Shown: positions 52,363-62,986, counted from the first letter of the stretch. The stretch: 64,000 bases of DNA from Lutibacter agarilyticus (GCF_900188235.1 NZ_FZNT01000009.1:1-64000), one strand, 5' to 3'. Program-made: numbers and translations. The notes: generated by a model not told the origin, from the sequence alone.

Positions 52363-54516
52363 ATGAGATTAAATTCTAATTCTGTGGCTTCAAAGCCAAT
52401 GATAGTTTTATGTATATTAGTAACTTTAATAAGTTGCAATAACAACTCAAAACAACTAGATAATATGAGTGAAAATATTCTTTTACAAGAGTGGACAGGT
52501 CCTTTTCAAGGAGTGCCAGCATTTGATAAAATGAATTTAAAAGATTTAAAGCCTGCACTTGAAAAAGGAATGGAGTTAAAACTGAAAGAAATTGATGCTA
52601 TTGCATTAACTAAAGAAGCACCTACTTTTGAAAACACCATAGTTCCTTTAGAAAAATCGGGAGAAGTGTTAGATAGAGTTTTGGTGTATTACAGAATCTT
52701 TAGTTCAAACGTATCTTCACCTGAATACAGAGAAGTTCAAGCTGAAATGGTGCCTAAATTATCTGAATTTGATTCTAAAATTCAACAAAACGAAGCGCTT
52801 TTTAAAAGAATTAAAACAGTTTATGACAATTCATTAATAACACCGTTAGAAAATGATCAGCAACGAGTTGTTCAATTAATATACGAAGGTTTTGCAATGA
52901 ATGGTGCAGAATTAGATGAAATTAAAAAGAAACGATATGCGGCAATTAATAAAGAACTTTCATCACTTTACACCAACTTCGCTAATAATGTTTTAGCCGA
53001 TGAAGAAAATTATGTAGTGTATTTAACCAAAGATGAATTAGGTGGTTTGTCTGATTCGTTTATTAAATCAATGGCTAAAATTGCTTCTGATAAAGGTGAA
53101 GAAGGAAAATATGCCGTTCCAAATACACGTTCTTATATGGATCCGTTTTTAACTTATTCAACAGAAAGAACAAAACGCGAGCAAGTTTGGAAAAATTATT
53201 ATTCGAGAGGAGATAATGGCGATGAATTTGATAACAATAAAAACGTTGTAAAAATATTACAACTAAGAAAAGAACGAGTAGAATTGTTAGGTTTTGATAA
53301 TTTTGGTGATTGGAGATTACAAAACAGAATGGCAAAAACACCTGAGAATGCTATGAATTTATTGAATGCCGTTTGGCCTTCAGCTATTGCCAGAGTTGCT
53401 GAAGAAGTTGCCGATATGCAAGCGGTTGCCAATGCTGAAGGAGCAAACATTACAATTGAACCTTGGGATTATCGTTTTTATGCTGAAAAAGTAAGAAAAC
53501 AAAAATACGATTTAGATTCTGATGAAGTAAAGCAATATTTACAACTAAATAAACTAACTGAAGCATTATTTTTTGTAGCTGCTGAAGTTTTTAATTACGA
53601 TTTTAAACCTGTAGCAGAAGGAAGTGTACCTGTTTTTAATGAAGATGTAAAAGTTTGGGAAGTAACCAATAAAACGACTGGTGAGCATATTGGATTGTGG
53701 TATTTAGATCCATTTGCACGAAAAGGAAAAAGATCAGGAGCTTGGGCAACAACTTACAGAGATTATTCAACATTTAACGGAAAAAAGAATGTATTGGCAT
53801 CCAATAATTCAAATTTTGTAAAACCTGCGCCCGGTGAAGCATTATTAGTTTCTTGGGATGATGCAACTACATTTTTACACGAATTTGGACACGCACTACA
53901 CTTCTTTGCTTCAAACGTAAAATATCCAACATTGAATAATGGTGTTAGGGATTATACCGAGTTTCAATCTCAAATATTGGAAAGATGGTTGTCTACTGAT
54001 AAAGTAATCAATCAGTTTTTAGTTCATTATAAAACTGGAGAAGCAATTCCTGCGGAATTAGTTAAGAAAATTAAAAACGCAGCGACTTTCAATCAAGGTT
54101 TTGTAACTACTGAATATTTAGCTTCGGCAATTATGGATATGAAATTTCATATGGCAGATCCAACAAAGTTAGATGTGGATGCTTTTGAAAAAGAAACTTT
54201 AGCAGCATTGAATATGCCAAAAGAATTGGTGATGAGGCATAGAACACCGCATTTTGGACATGTTTTTTCGAGTGAAGGATATGCAACTGCTTATTACGGC
54301 TATATGTGGGCTGATGTTTTAACAGCGGATGCCGCCGAAGCTTTTACTGAAGCTCCAGAAGGTTTTTATGATAAAGAATTGGCTGAAAAAATGGTTCGCT
54401 ATTTATTTGCACCAAGAAACGCAATGGATCCTGCAGAAGCTTATCGTTTGTTTAGAGGAAGAGACGCTGAAATTGACGCTTTAATGAGAGATCGTGGTTT
54501 TCCTGTTTCAAAATAA
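52363..54516 (+). CDS. M3 family metallopeptidase (Dcp-like dipeptidyl carboxypeptidase), lipoprotein
   Basis: The 717-residue protein has a lipoprotein signal (LCILVTLISC near residue 25). The M3 core has the zinc motif FLHEFGHALHFF (HEFGH near 506) and the downstream block EFQSQILERWL with the third ligand Glu. Substrate-binding tyrosines occur in FSSEGYATAYYGYMWADVL. Dcp-type enzymes release dipeptides from peptide C-termini. A perfect -7 element, TAATTTTG, lies at 52329-52336. Confidence 0.94.
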   Translation: MRLNSNSVASKPMIVLCILVTLISCNNNSKQLDNMSENILLQEWTGPFQGVPAFDKMNLKDLKPALEKGMELKLKEIDAIALTKEAPTFENTIVPLEKSGEVLDRVLVYYRIFSSNVSSPEYREVQAEMVPKLSEFDSKIQQNEALFKRIKTVYDNSLITPLENDQQRVVQLIYEGFAMNGAELDEIKKKRYAAINKELSSLYTNFANNVLADEENYVVYLTKDELGGLSDSFIKSMAKIASDKGEEGKYAVPNTRSYMDPFLTYSTERTKREQVWKNYYSRGDNGDEFDNNKNVVKILQLRKERVELLGFDNFGDWRLQNRMAKTPENAMNLLNAVWPSAIARVAEEVADMQAVANAEGANITIEPWDYRFYAEKVRKQKYDLDSDEVKQYLQLNKLTEALFFVAAEVFNYDFKPVAEGSVPVFNEDVKVWEVTNKTTGEHIGLWYLDPFARKGKRSGAWATTYRDYSTFNGKKNVLASNNSNFVKPAPGEALLVSWDDATTFLHEFGHALHFFASNVKYPTLNNGVRDYTEFQSQILERWLSTDKVINQFLVHYKTGEAIPAELVKKIKNAATFNQGFVTTEYLASAIMDMKFHMADPTKLDVDAFEKETLAALNMPKELVMRHRTPHFGHVFSSEGYATAYYGYMWADVLTADAAEAFTEAPEGFYDKELAEKMVRYLFAPRNAMDPAEAYRLFRGRDAEIDALMRDRGFPVSK

Positions 54517-54540
54517 TAATAAAATACAATTTAATTAATG

Positions 54541-54572
54541 AAAAAGGAAGTGCTTAAAAGTGCTTCCTTTTT
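54541..54572 (+). terminator. Rho-independent terminator after M3 peptidase gene
   Basis: The stem aaaaaggaag/cttccttttt (54541-54550 with 54563-54572) has a 12-nt loop and a T tail, 24 nt after the stop. Confidence 0.8.
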
Positions 54573-54663
54573 TTGTTGTAGTGTTAAATAGTAAACTTAA
54601 CAAAAACAGTTTTTGTCATAATTTAAATTTAAAAAGAATTAAATTAGCCACAAAAATAAATCA

Positions 54664-56061
54664 ATGCTAAGTAAACGTTGTTTTACACTCTTCCTTTTTT
54701 TAATAAGTGCTCATTTAGTAGCACAGCGTGGTAATTATAAGTTTAATAATTACGGGAATAGTTCAATTTTACTTTCAGGGAATGTAACAGGAAGTGTTAG
54801 TGATATTGCACTAACGTATTACAACCCTGCCAGATTAACTGAGTTGGAGAGCACAAAATTTTCGTTTAACGCAAAGGCTTATGAATTTAGTTCCCTAAAG
54901 TTAAATCATTTAGCAGGAGATCAAACCACAGCAGCTGATAATAATTTTAATGGTGTTCCGTCAATTGCTGGTGGTACCTTTAATTTATTTGGTACTCGTT
55001 TTGCATATTCGGTAGTGTCTAAATCTAAAATAGATATTAGTATCAATTACTCAAGTAATTTTCATAATAACGAAAATTCTGATGTATTTGCTACTGATTC
55101 AGATGCTATAACAAAAGCTAAATTTAATACTAGAATTAAAGATGAATGGGTTGGACTAACTTGGGCAAAACAGCTAAACGAACAGCTTAGTATAGGTGTA
55201 TCGGGTTTTGCTTCTATATATAAAGAAAGGGGTGATACTTCGATAAATATAGCCAATCAAAATTCTAATGGGAGTGTTGCTTTTTACAATAACAATAATG
55301 GTTATAATATTGAATCTTATGGTTTGTTTTTTAAAATAGGAGCAAATTATCATTTACCAAAATTCGATATTGGTTTAAATGTAAACTTACCTTATTTAGA
55401 AGTATATCAAAAAGGAAAATACAATTATTCAAAAGTTGTTGCAGGTATATCATTGGATGATGATCAGTTATTTAATTATATTTTCAGAGATTTACAAACA
55501 CAAAGAAAAGAACCTTTGGGTGTTTCGGTTGGAGCTGGAATCCCTTTAGGGAAAAGTAAAGTACATTTAAATGTTGATTACATTGCAGGTTTATCTAGCT
55601 ATAATAGAATAGCAATACCTTCTTTTGAAACCGGTGGTGAAGAGCTTACTTCTGTATTATTTGCAGAAAAAAGAAAAGGAATTTTGAATTTTGGTGCCGG
55701 GATAGAGGTGTATATAAATGAACGGTTTTCATCTTTTGTAAGTTTTTCTACAGATTTTAATGCTATTGAAAACAGTGGTAATTTTTTTGATTTATCAGAT
55801 AATGGAGAAGTAAATAACGATTTTAATGAAAATTTTACTCATTTAGGTGGCGGTATAGATTGGACTTTAAAATGGGGAAGTGTTTCTTTTGGTGCAACCT
55901 ACACAACCGGATCTAGTAAACTTGATAGGTCTTTAAATCTTTCCTCAGAAACTGGCAATGATTTAGCGAATGTAAAATTCAATCGTTGGCAATTTATTGC
56001 AGGTATAGAAATTCCTTTTTTAAATAACAAAATAAATGACGTTATAAACATAAAGAAGTAA
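54664..56061 (+). CDS. Outer-membrane beta-barrel protein (OmpP1/FadL-like)
   Basis: The 465-residue protein has a signal peptide (ending HLVAQ near 21). The mature N-terminus resembles FadL/OmpP1-type barrels: GNVTGSVSDIALTYYNPARL, where the NPA motif is typical. Alternating-hydrophobic strands follow to the end, with repeats such as IGVSGFASIYKERGD and SVSFGATYTTGSSKLD. Likely role: uptake of hydrophobic compounds across the outer membrane. I cannot separate FadL-like from related barrels of the PorV type. Confidence 0.75.
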   Translation: MLSKRCFTLFLFLISAHLVAQRGNYKFNNYGNSSILLSGNVTGSVSDIALTYYNPARLTELESTKFSFNAKAYEFSSLKLNHLAGDQTTAADNNFNGVPSIAGGTFNLFGTRFAYSVVSKSKIDISINYSSNFHNNENSDVFATDSDAITKAKFNTRIKDEWVGLTWAKQLNEQLSIGVSGFASIYKERGDTSINIANQNSNGSVAFYNNNNGYNIESYGLFFKIGANYHLPKFDIGLNVNLPYLEVYQKGKYNYSKVVAGISLDDDQLFNYIFRDLQTQRKEPLGVSVGAGIPLGKSKVHLNVDYIAGLSSYNRIAIPSFETGGEELTSVLFAEKRKGILNFGAGIEVYINERFSSFVSFSTDFNAIENSGNFFDLSDNGEVNNDFNENFTHLGGGIDWTLKWGSVSFGATYTTGSSKLDRSLNLSSETGNDLANVKFNRWQFIAGIEIPFLNNKINDVINIKK

Positions 56062-56240
56062 AAAAGATGTATTTATATGAAAGCACTTCTTAAGTAGTTT
56101 ATTTATTTTTTTTTGCAGTAAAATTGTGCTATAACTATAAGAATTCGTTATTTAGTATTGATAATAGCTAATTTATGTTAATAATGAACTAGCTTAAATT
56201 CTTAACTTCGGTGCTTTTATAAATTTTTTAAAAACAACAC

Positions 56241-57620
56241 ATGTTTCAAAGATTAAAAGGATTTACGCGTGCATTTTGGACTGCAAATATTGTTGAACTT
56301 TTAGAGCGAGGTGCTTACTATGGAGTATTTATTGTAATTACACTTTACCTGTCAAGAGTTTTAGGTTTTACGGATGTTGAAGCCGCTTGGATTTCTGGTG
56401 CTTTTTCAGGAGGATTGTATTTATTACCAACTTTCTCGGGTGCTTTAGCTGATAAAATAGGTTTTAAATATTCACTTATTATAGCATTTTCATTATTAAG
56501 TTTAGGTTATTTTGGGTTAGGTATTTTGCCTACAGTATTAGAATCAATTGGTTTGGTTGATTACTCAAACGGAATTGAATTTACAGGTTTAATAGAATCT
56601 TCTCAAAGATGGGCTATTGTTCCAATTATGGTGGTAATTATGATTGGTGGTTCATTTATAAAATCGGTAATCACGGGAACAGTTGCCAAAGAAACTACAG
56701 AAGCGAATAGAGCTACTGGTTTTTCTATTTTTTATATGATGGTAAACATTGGCGCCTTTTCAGGAAAAACTATTGTAAAACCATTGCGTGCTTCAATGGG
56801 TGATATGGGATTAGTTTATATCAATTATTTTTCTACAGCTATGACGCTTTTAGCGTTGGTAATGATTATTTTATTTTATAAAAGTTCTAAACACGAAGGT
56901 GAAGGAAAAACATTTAACGACATTTGGAAAGGGTTTATCGGGGTAATTACAAATTTAAGATTGGTTTCGTTAATTGTGATAATTACGGGGTTTTGGATGG
57001 TGCAACACCAATTATATGCAACTATGCCAAAGTATGTTTTACGTATGGCGGGTGAAGCTGCTTCTCCATCTTGGTATGCAAACGTAAATCCGTTGGTAGT
57101 TTTTCTAACGGTTACATTTATAACCAGAATGATGGCTAGTAAAACACCATTATTTTCTATGACAGTTGGAATGTTCATTATGCCACTATCAGCAATAGCA
57201 ATGGCTGCAGGAAATTGGTTTTCAGGAGGTGAAATAGATCTTGGTTTTATGACAATGCATCCTGTTGCATTTATGATGATAGTTGGTATTGCTTTACAAG
57301 CTTTGGCAGAATCCTTTATATCACCACGTTTTTTAGAATTTTTCTCTTTCCAAGCACCTAAAGGTGAAGAAGGATTGTATTTAGGGTTTAGTCATTTACA
57401 CTCCTTTTTAGCATCTGTAATCGGGTTTGGTTTATCAGGTTATTTGTTGTCTAAATATTGTCCAGATCCAAAATTATTTGATACGCATGCGTCTTGGGAA
57501 CTAGCAGCTAGCAATGCACATTATATTTGGTATTATTTTGCTGTGATAGCGCTAGTATCTGCAATATCTTTAATTATCTATGGAAAAGTAATTGAAAAAC
57601 TTGATACTGAAAAAAAATAA
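56241..57620 (+). CDS. MFS transporter, POT/PTR-like (peptide transporter)
   Basis: The 459-residue protein has 12 or more membrane helices. The N-terminal ANIVELLERGAYYGVFIVITLYL fits the POT start ('E-R-x-x-Y-Y-G'), followed by GGLYLLPTFSGALADKIGFKYS (MFS loop motif). A cytoplasmic loop (about 215-225; KSSKHEGEGKTFND) separates the halves. POT proteins take up di- and tripeptides with protons. The substrate is inferred from similarity and from the nearby peptidase genes. Confidence 0.82.
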   Translation: MFQRLKGFTRAFWTANIVELLERGAYYGVFIVITLYLSRVLGFTDVEAAWISGAFSGGLYLLPTFSGALADKIGFKYSLIIAFSLLSLGYFGLGILPTVLESIGLVDYSNGIEFTGLIESSQRWAIVPIMVVIMIGGSFIKSVITGTVAKETTEANRATGFSIFYMMVNIGAFSGKTIVKPLRASMGDMGLVYINYFSTAMTLLALVMIILFYKSSKHEGEGKTFNDIWKGFIGVITNLRLVSLIVIITGFWMVQHQLYATMPKYVLRMAGEAASPSWYANVNPLVVFLTVTFITRMMASKTPLFSMTVGMFIMPLSAIAMAAGNWFSGGEIDLGFMTMHPVAFMMIVGIALQALAESFISPRFLEFFSFQAPKGEEGLYLGFSHLHSFLASVIGFGLSGYLLSKYCPDPKLFDTHASWELAASNAHYIWYYFAVIALVSAISLIIYGKVIEKLDTEKK

Positions 57621-57642
57621 ACGATTCTTTGAATAAAGATTT

Positions 57643-57674
57643 AAAAGGAATTACTTAATTGTGATTCCTTTTTT
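57643..57674 (+). terminator. Rho-independent terminator after POT-like gene
   Basis: The stem aaaaggaat/attcctttt (57643-57651 with 57664-57672) is followed by T. Its first 20 bases are identical to those of the lysS terminator 5.4 kb upstream. Confidence 0.8.
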
Positions 57675-57734
57675 ATTTTGCTAAAAATTAGTAACTTAGA
57701 TATACTAAATATTTTTATTTTAAACATAAATGTC

Positions 57735-59030
57735 ATGAGGAATTTAACTAAAACACTATTAAAAAGGAGTTTAACTACATCGGTTTTGTGTTTTATCTTT
57801 TTTATAGCAATTCATAATAATGGATATGCAACAAGTAAAATTGTAAACGATACTATTGGTTTTAATAGCTATAAAGGAATTATTGTTGAAGCGAATTCTA
57901 AAAAACCATTAGAGTTTGCTTCATTAAATGTAAATGGAACAAACATAAGTACAGTTTCGAATTCTAAAGGAGAATTTTTACTAAAGGTTCCAAAAAAGTT
58001 TCAACAAAATAGCGTTACAGTATCTTTTTTAGGGTATACAAGTAAAGTTTTGAGTTTGTCAGAATTTAATGATACCACTACAATTATTCAATTAGAAACC
58101 TATATTGAAGAGCTTTCAGAGATTAGTATTGCTGTAAAAGATGCTCCAACACTTGTTAAAGAAGTTCTAAAGCGAAGAACAGAAAATTACTCAAAAGATC
58201 ATTTGGTAATGACTGCTTTTTACAGGGAAGCTATCAAAAAAAGAAAAACCTATGTTTCTCTTTCTGAGGCAATTATTGAAATAAATAAACAACCATACAC
58301 CAACGATAGAAATGATGTTTTACAATTATATAAGTCAAGAAAAAGTACCGATTATAACAAGTTAGATACAGTGGCTTTAAAGCATCGAGGTGGTGCGCAT
58401 AGTATGGTACGATTAGATGTTATGAAAAATCCTGAGTTGCTATTAACTGAGGACGTTTTTCAAAATTATAAATTTAAATTTGAGAATTCAACAAAAATTG
58501 ATAATCGTGTAATTTACGTGGTTAACTTTAAACCAAATCAAAGTGTTGAAGATGCATTATTTTATGGTAAATTATATATTGATGCACAATCGTTGGCACT
58601 TGTAAGTGCTAAATTTGAATTAGATTTATCTGATATAGATAAAGCTAAACAGTTTTTTATTTTGAAAAAACCTGCAAGAGCTGATGTTACACCAATTCTT
58701 GCTAAATACCAAGTAGATTATAGAAAAAAAGGAAATAAATGGTATCATAATTACAGTAGAATTGAACTTGGATTTAAAATAAATTGGGAGAAAAAGTGGT
58801 TTAACTCTATTTATTATTCAACTACAGAAATGGCAATTACAGATTGGCACAAAGTAACCGATCCTAAAAATATAAAACAAAGAGATCGCTTAAAATCGTC
58901 AGTTATTTTAAGTGATGAGGCATCTGGTTTTTCTGATCCTGAGTTTTGGGGAGAATACAATTTAATTGAGCCCGAAAAACCTATTCATTCAGCTATTAAA
59001 AAAATTCAAAAGCAGTTAAAAAAGATATAA
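57735..59030 (+). CDS. CarboxypepD_reg-like domain outer-membrane-associated protein
   Basis: A start at 57735 (MRNLTKTLLKRSLTTSVLC) gives a good signal peptide; the upstream frame to 57678 would add 19 residues. The mature protein begins with a carboxypeptidase regulatory-like domain (about 45-125; YKGIIVEANSKKPLEFASL, then NGTNISTVSNSKGEFLLKV), as in TonB-dependent receptors. A large unrecognised domain follows (about 140-430; ERRTEN-type helix, then TAFYREAIKKRKTYVSLSEA). Proteins of this layout are widespread in flavobacteria without a known role. Confidence 0.75.
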   Translation: MRNLTKTLLKRSLTTSVLCFIFFIAIHNNGYATSKIVNDTIGFNSYKGIIVEANSKKPLEFASLNVNGTNISTVSNSKGEFLLKVPKKFQQNSVTVSFLGYTSKVLSLSEFNDTTTIIQLETYIEELSEISIAVKDAPTLVKEVLKRRTENYSKDHLVMTAFYREAIKKRKTYVSLSEAIIEINKQPYTNDRNDVLQLYKSRKSTDYNKLDTVALKHRGGAHSMVRLDVMKNPELLLTEDVFQNYKFKFENSTKIDNRVIYVVNFKPNQSVEDALFYGKLYIDAQSLALVSAKFELDLSDIDKAKQFFILKKPARADVTPILAKYQVDYRKKGNKWYHNYSRIELGFKINWEKKWFNSIYYSTTEMAITDWHKVTDPKNIKQRDRLKSSVILSDEASGFSDPEFWGEYNLIEPEKPIHSAIKKIQKQLKKI

Positions 59031-59050
59031 ATTGAACGATATTTTTTCAT

Positions 59051-59082
59051 AAAAAAAGACCTCAAATTTGAGGTCTTTTTTT
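59051..59082. terminator. Bidirectional terminator between convergent genes
   Basis: A 32-nt perfect palindrome (aaaaaaagacctcaaa and its complement) lies between the CarboxypepD_reg gene and the leftward TPR gene and can serve both strands. Confidence 0.9.
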
Positions 59083-59102
59083 GTGAAATATTTTAAAAAT
59101 AA

Positions 59103-59618
59103 TTAAATTTTCTTTAATTGATCTTTCATCATTTTAATTTGATCTTTTAAAACTCCTTGAGTATCTAACTTTTTAGCTTCGTTAATTAACATGGTAGCTT
59201 CACGTTTACGTCTTTTAGACATTGCAATACCACCTAATTGTAATTTTGCCATTGCAACATCATGACTCATACTTAAGCCTAAACTCAATGCTTTTTTAAA
59301 GAATTTTTCAGCCTGAGTTAAATTGGTTTGAGAAATCATAATTCCCTGTAAAAAATTATAATATCCTTCTTGTTTTTGAACTAGTGCTGTATGAGGATTT
59401 TTAATATAAGCTAACCATTTACTGGCACCTGCAAAATTTTGTTTTCTTAATTGCCAAAAAGCAAGTAAAATAAATTCGTTTTTAAAGTAAAATAAAACAA
59501 AAATACCAGCCAATAAAACCAAAGAGATTCCATTCATAATATTTCCTTCAATAAATTGAAATACTGACCAAACTAAGATTCCTGCTGCTAAAACTAATTT
59601 TATATATTTATTAAACAT
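59103..59618 (-). CDS. Membrane protein with TPR-like repeats
   Basis: The 171-residue protein has two membrane helices (about 5-22 and 28-48) and a soluble part with TPR-like helix pairs (GYYNFLQGIMISQTNLTQAE, then KFFKKALSLGLSMSHDVAMA). No catalytic motif is seen. It lies 51 nt downstream of the cytochrome c biogenesis gene on the same strand and may help that membrane machinery, by position only. Confidence 0.7.
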   Translation of the reverse strand: MFNKYIKLVLAAGILVWSVFQFIEGNIMNGISLVLLAGIFVLFYFKNEFILLAFWQLRKQNFAGASKWLAYIKNPHTALVQKQEGYYNFLQGIMISQTNLTQAEKFFKKALSLGLSMSHDVAMAKLQLGGIAMSKRRKREATMLINEAKKLDTQGVLKDQIKMMKDQLKKI

Positions 59619-59669
59619 TGATAGTTATTTTTAATAGGTTGCAAATTTACATTTTTGCAATGATTTTCT

Positions 59670-62600
59670 TTATTTTTTATAGTATTTTTTAAATTTAATA
59701 TAAGCAGCTACAGAAAGTACACCAACAAAAGCAATAGAATAATATACGAAAGTAGGTGTAATTGCTTTATCTCCACTTGCATACGAGTGTAAACCTGATA
59801 AGTAAAAATTTACTCCAAAGTAAGTCATTAAAATAGAAGCAAAGGCAGCTACAGACATTACGTTAAACGTAAACTTGCTTCGTAAACCAGGAACCAAACG
59901 TAAGTGTAACACAAAGGCATAAATCATAATACTAATTAAAGCCCAAGTTTCTTTAGGGTCCCAACCCCAGTAACGTCCCCAACTTTCGTTCGCCCATTGT
60001 CCGCCTAAAAAGTTTCCAATAGTTAACATTACCAAACCAACGGTTAAAGCCATTTCATTAATAATGGTAATTTCTTTAATCATTAATGTGATTTTTTTCT
60101 TATTCTTTTCGGTAGTTAACACCATTAATATCAATGCTATTAAACCTAAAATCATTCCTAAGGCAAAAGGTCCGTAACTTGCTACAATAATTGCCACGTG
60201 AATCATTAACCAATACGAATTTAAAACTGGTTGTAGGTTTGCAATTTCTGGATCCATCCAGTTCCAATGTGCTACCATTAAAATAAATGCGGTTAAAAAA
60301 GCAGTTGCAGCAATAGTCATAGAAGATTTTCTTCCGAAGATTAAACCAAATAGCATAGTAGCCCAACCAACGTAAATCATAGATTCGTAAGCATTACTCC
60401 AAGGCGCATGCCCACTAACAATCCAACGAGCAATTAAACCACCGGTGTGCATTAAAAATAAGCCTATAATGATAATTGCACATCCTTTAACTAAATAGTT
60501 TACAGCTTTACTGTTGTTGAAAATTTGAAAAATCACCAATAGAAACATTAAAGTTCCTATGTACATATAATAGCTGTATAATTTTTTAAATACATCGTAT
60601 TCATTATAAGCTATTTCTAAATTAATTTTATCTTCTGAAGGGTACACAGCACTACCATATTTTTTTTGAAAATTGGTAATTCCACCTAAAATTTCATCAG
60701 CAGTAATATAATCATTTGAAGTTTTAGCTTCAGCCAATGTTTGTATGTATATTGGTAAAATTTGACGTACAAATACGGAATCTTGTCCGTGAAACTTTGC
60801 TTGATTGATATCGTTGTGAGAAACCCAAGTGTTGTTAGCATCATTTGGAACAGGGAAAATTCTTAGGATAGAACCTGTAATTGCAGAATATAATAGGTTA
60901 ACTCTTTTATCAACATTAATAACATCCTTTTCAAACTTGCTTTTAATGTTACTTTTTTGAGCTTCAGCCTGTAATTCACCTAATTTATAATTTCCTTTTT
61001 CATCAAAACAACTGGCTAAGCTTGTGTATTTTTGTTCGTGTGGAATTCCTAAAATATCTCTTAACTTGGTATTTCCTTTTTCAACATAAATAATTGGAAT
61101 TTGAAACCAAGTTCGTGGGTTTTGTTGAATAGATAAAAATACCTGTGTAGCATTCATCCCTTCGTAGGTGTCTTTTTTGCTAACCTTTCTTAATAATTGA
61201 GAAGCATAGGTGTGTACCGGTTTCATTCTTCCGCCAGCATCTTGTATTACTACTTTGCTAAACTTTTCAGCATGCGCTACTGAAATTATATTTTTTGTTA
61301 AAACAGAATCTATTTGAGCATTCGTAAGCGTGTGATTGTGTTGTTGAGAAAATGCAACACTTGAAATAAATAACAGTCCAACAATTGACAAAGCGGTTTT
61401 TTTACTTCTTATTTTTTGAAGACTTTTTCGTAAGAAATCAAAACGTGTGTTTTTGGTGAACAATATTAAAATTAAACCAGCATACAACGCAAAATATCCA
61501 ATATATGTAATTAAAGAACCCCAATAATCATGGTTAACTGATAAATGTGTTTCTTCATATTCAGAAGTAATATTGTAACTTGATTGAAAGAATTTATATC
61601 CTTTGTAGTTTAAAATGTTATTCATAAATATTCTAAAATCAAATGTTTCACTTGGGTCAATTACAGTTACTTCACTGGCAAAAGACATTGGACTGTTTGA
61701 ACCAGGATATTTGTCTAACTGAAAATCGTTTAGTTTTATGCTAAACGGTAATTCCATTTGCATAGCTCCGTAGCTCATTCTAAAATTTAAATTTCCAACA
61801 GAAAATTGAGTTGGAGGCTGAATTGCAAATTTTTCGCCACGTAATTTTATGTGTTTTGTTTCATTATTTACCGTAACATCAAATTCTAATTGCGCATTGG
61901 TAAATTGATCGCCATCACCTGAAACAGTTTTATATTCACCTTTTACAGGTCCTTTTGGAACTACAAATTGTAAACCCGCAATATTATGAACCGCCAATAG
62001 TGAAAAATCTTGGACTGAATCTTTAGTAATAGTTCCATCAAATTGATCGGCCATTCTAAAATAGTTACCAGCAACCGCAGTTTCAATAGTTAAACCATCG
62101 TTAGTAGTTCTAAGGTCAATGGTATTTTTATTAGGTGCATCAAAACCAACTAAAACTCCATGAACCAATTCAGAGCTTCCCTTTTTTAAATAATGATTGT
62201 GTCTTCCGCCTCCGCCAGATTCCACAAATAATAAATATTCAGTTCCGGTTTCGCTTTCTTCAAAAACTTCTGAAGCATTAGGTATATAATCGGTTAATTT
62301 AATCGCAACATCAGTTCCTTTAAAATCAGTAGTATGGCTAAAACGATTGTTTCCCATTGCAGATAATAAAACAGGATAGTGCACAGGTTCTTTTTGTACA
62401 TTTCCATCATTCATAATGATGCTTATATAGGTTTTTTCAGAAAGAAATTTATTGCTAACATTCCCTTCTTTAATAGGCATAATACCCTCAAAACTAACAT
62501 AACGTGTAATTCCGGCACCAACAATAATAAAAATGAAAGAAACGTGAAATGCTAAAACCACTATTTTTTCTTTTCTAAATAACTTGTATTTAATAATGTT

Positions 62601-62789
62601 TCCAAAAAAGTTAATTACAAAAAATATCATAATACCCTCAAACCACCAAGAATTATAAATAAGTGCTTTTGCGGTTTCAGTTCCAAAATCATTTTCAATA
62701 AATGTAGCAACTCCCATTGCGAGTGCAAAAATTAAAAATAAAACAGCCATTAAGCGGGTTGAGTAAAAAAAGGTAAGAATTTTATTCAT
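59670..62789 (-). CDS. ccsBA: Fused cytochrome c biogenesis protein (ResB-CcsA)
   Basis: About 1,039 residues from the chosen start. The N-terminal half is ResB/CcsB-like (helices about 10-100, then a periplasmic domain). After a helix-rich junction (YWGSLITYIGYFALYAGLIL), a second periplasmic region and the CcsA core follow. The core has the haem-handling tryptophan-rich WWD segment (GGQWANESWGRYWGWDPKET) and flanking membrane helices. It attaches haem to c-type apocytochromes at the periplasmic face (System II). I use 62789 because a perfect -7 element, TATTTTTG, lies at 62831-62824 on the minus strand. The open frame to 62927 has no support. Confidence 0.92.
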   Translation of the reverse strand: MNKILTFFYSTRLMAVLFLIFALAMGVATFIENDFGTETAKALIYNSWWFEGIMIFFVINFFGNIIKYKLFRKEKIVVLAFHVSFIFIIVGAGITRYVSFEGIMPIKEGNVSNKFLSEKTYISIIMNDGNVQKEPVHYPVLLSAMGNNRFSHTTDFKGTDVAIKLTDYIPNASEVFEESETGTEYLLFVESGGGGRHNHYLKKGSSELVHGVLVGFDAPNKNTIDLRTTNDGLTIETAVAGNYFRMADQFDGTITKDSVQDFSLLAVHNIAGLQFVVPKGPVKGEYKTVSGDGDQFTNAQLEFDVTVNNETKHIKLRGEKFAIQPPTQFSVGNLNFRMSYGAMQMELPFSIKLNDFQLDKYPGSNSPMSFASEVTVIDPSETFDFRIFMNNILNYKGYKFFQSSYNITSEYEETHLSVNHDYWGSLITYIGYFALYAGLILILFTKNTRFDFLRKSLQKIRSKKTALSIVGLLFISSVAFSQQHNHTLTNAQIDSVLTKNIISVAHAEKFSKVVIQDAGGRMKPVHTYASQLLRKVSKKDTYEGMNATQVFLSIQQNPRTWFQIPIIYVEKGNTKLRDILGIPHEQKYTSLASCFDEKGNYKLGELQAEAQKSNIKSKFEKDVINVDKRVNLLYSAITGSILRIFPVPNDANNTWVSHNDINQAKFHGQDSVFVRQILPIYIQTLAEAKTSNDYITADEILGGITNFQKKYGSAVYPSEDKINLEIAYNEYDVFKKLYSYYMYIGTLMFLLVIFQIFNNSKAVNYLVKGCAIIIIGLFLMHTGGLIARWIVSGHAPWSNAYESMIYVGWATMLFGLIFGRKSSMTIAATAFLTAFILMVAHWNWMDPEIANLQPVLNSYWLMIHVAIIVASYGPFALGMILGLIALILMVLTTEKNKKKITLMIKEITIINEMALTVGLVMLTIGNFLGGQWANESWGRYWGWDPKETWALISIMIYAFVLHLRLVPGLRSKFTFNVMSVAAFASILMTYFGVNFYLSGLHSYASGDKAITPTFVYYSIAFVGVLSVAAYIKFKKYYKK

Positions 62790-62823
62790 TATTATTGGTT
62801 TTAATATGAAAATAAACAGATTG

Positions 62824-62831
62824 CAAAAATA
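62824..62831 (-). promoter_or_regulatory. -7 element of the ccsBA promoter
   Basis: On the minus strand TATTTTTG is a perfect TAnnTTTG match. It predicts a transcript start near 62820 and a 30-nt leader before the ATG at 62789, fixing the start choice. Confidence 0.55.
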
Positions 62832-62986
62832 CTGATAAATGTCATACGGTTTATCTAAAACGGTAAATTTAACGATATTAATTTTAAGCAAATTGTACTT
62901 TGTAAAGTTAAGAGTAACTTTTATCACAATTAGTGATTATTGTCATTAAAAACGGATGGATTTTATGATCAAAGAAATAAATAATG

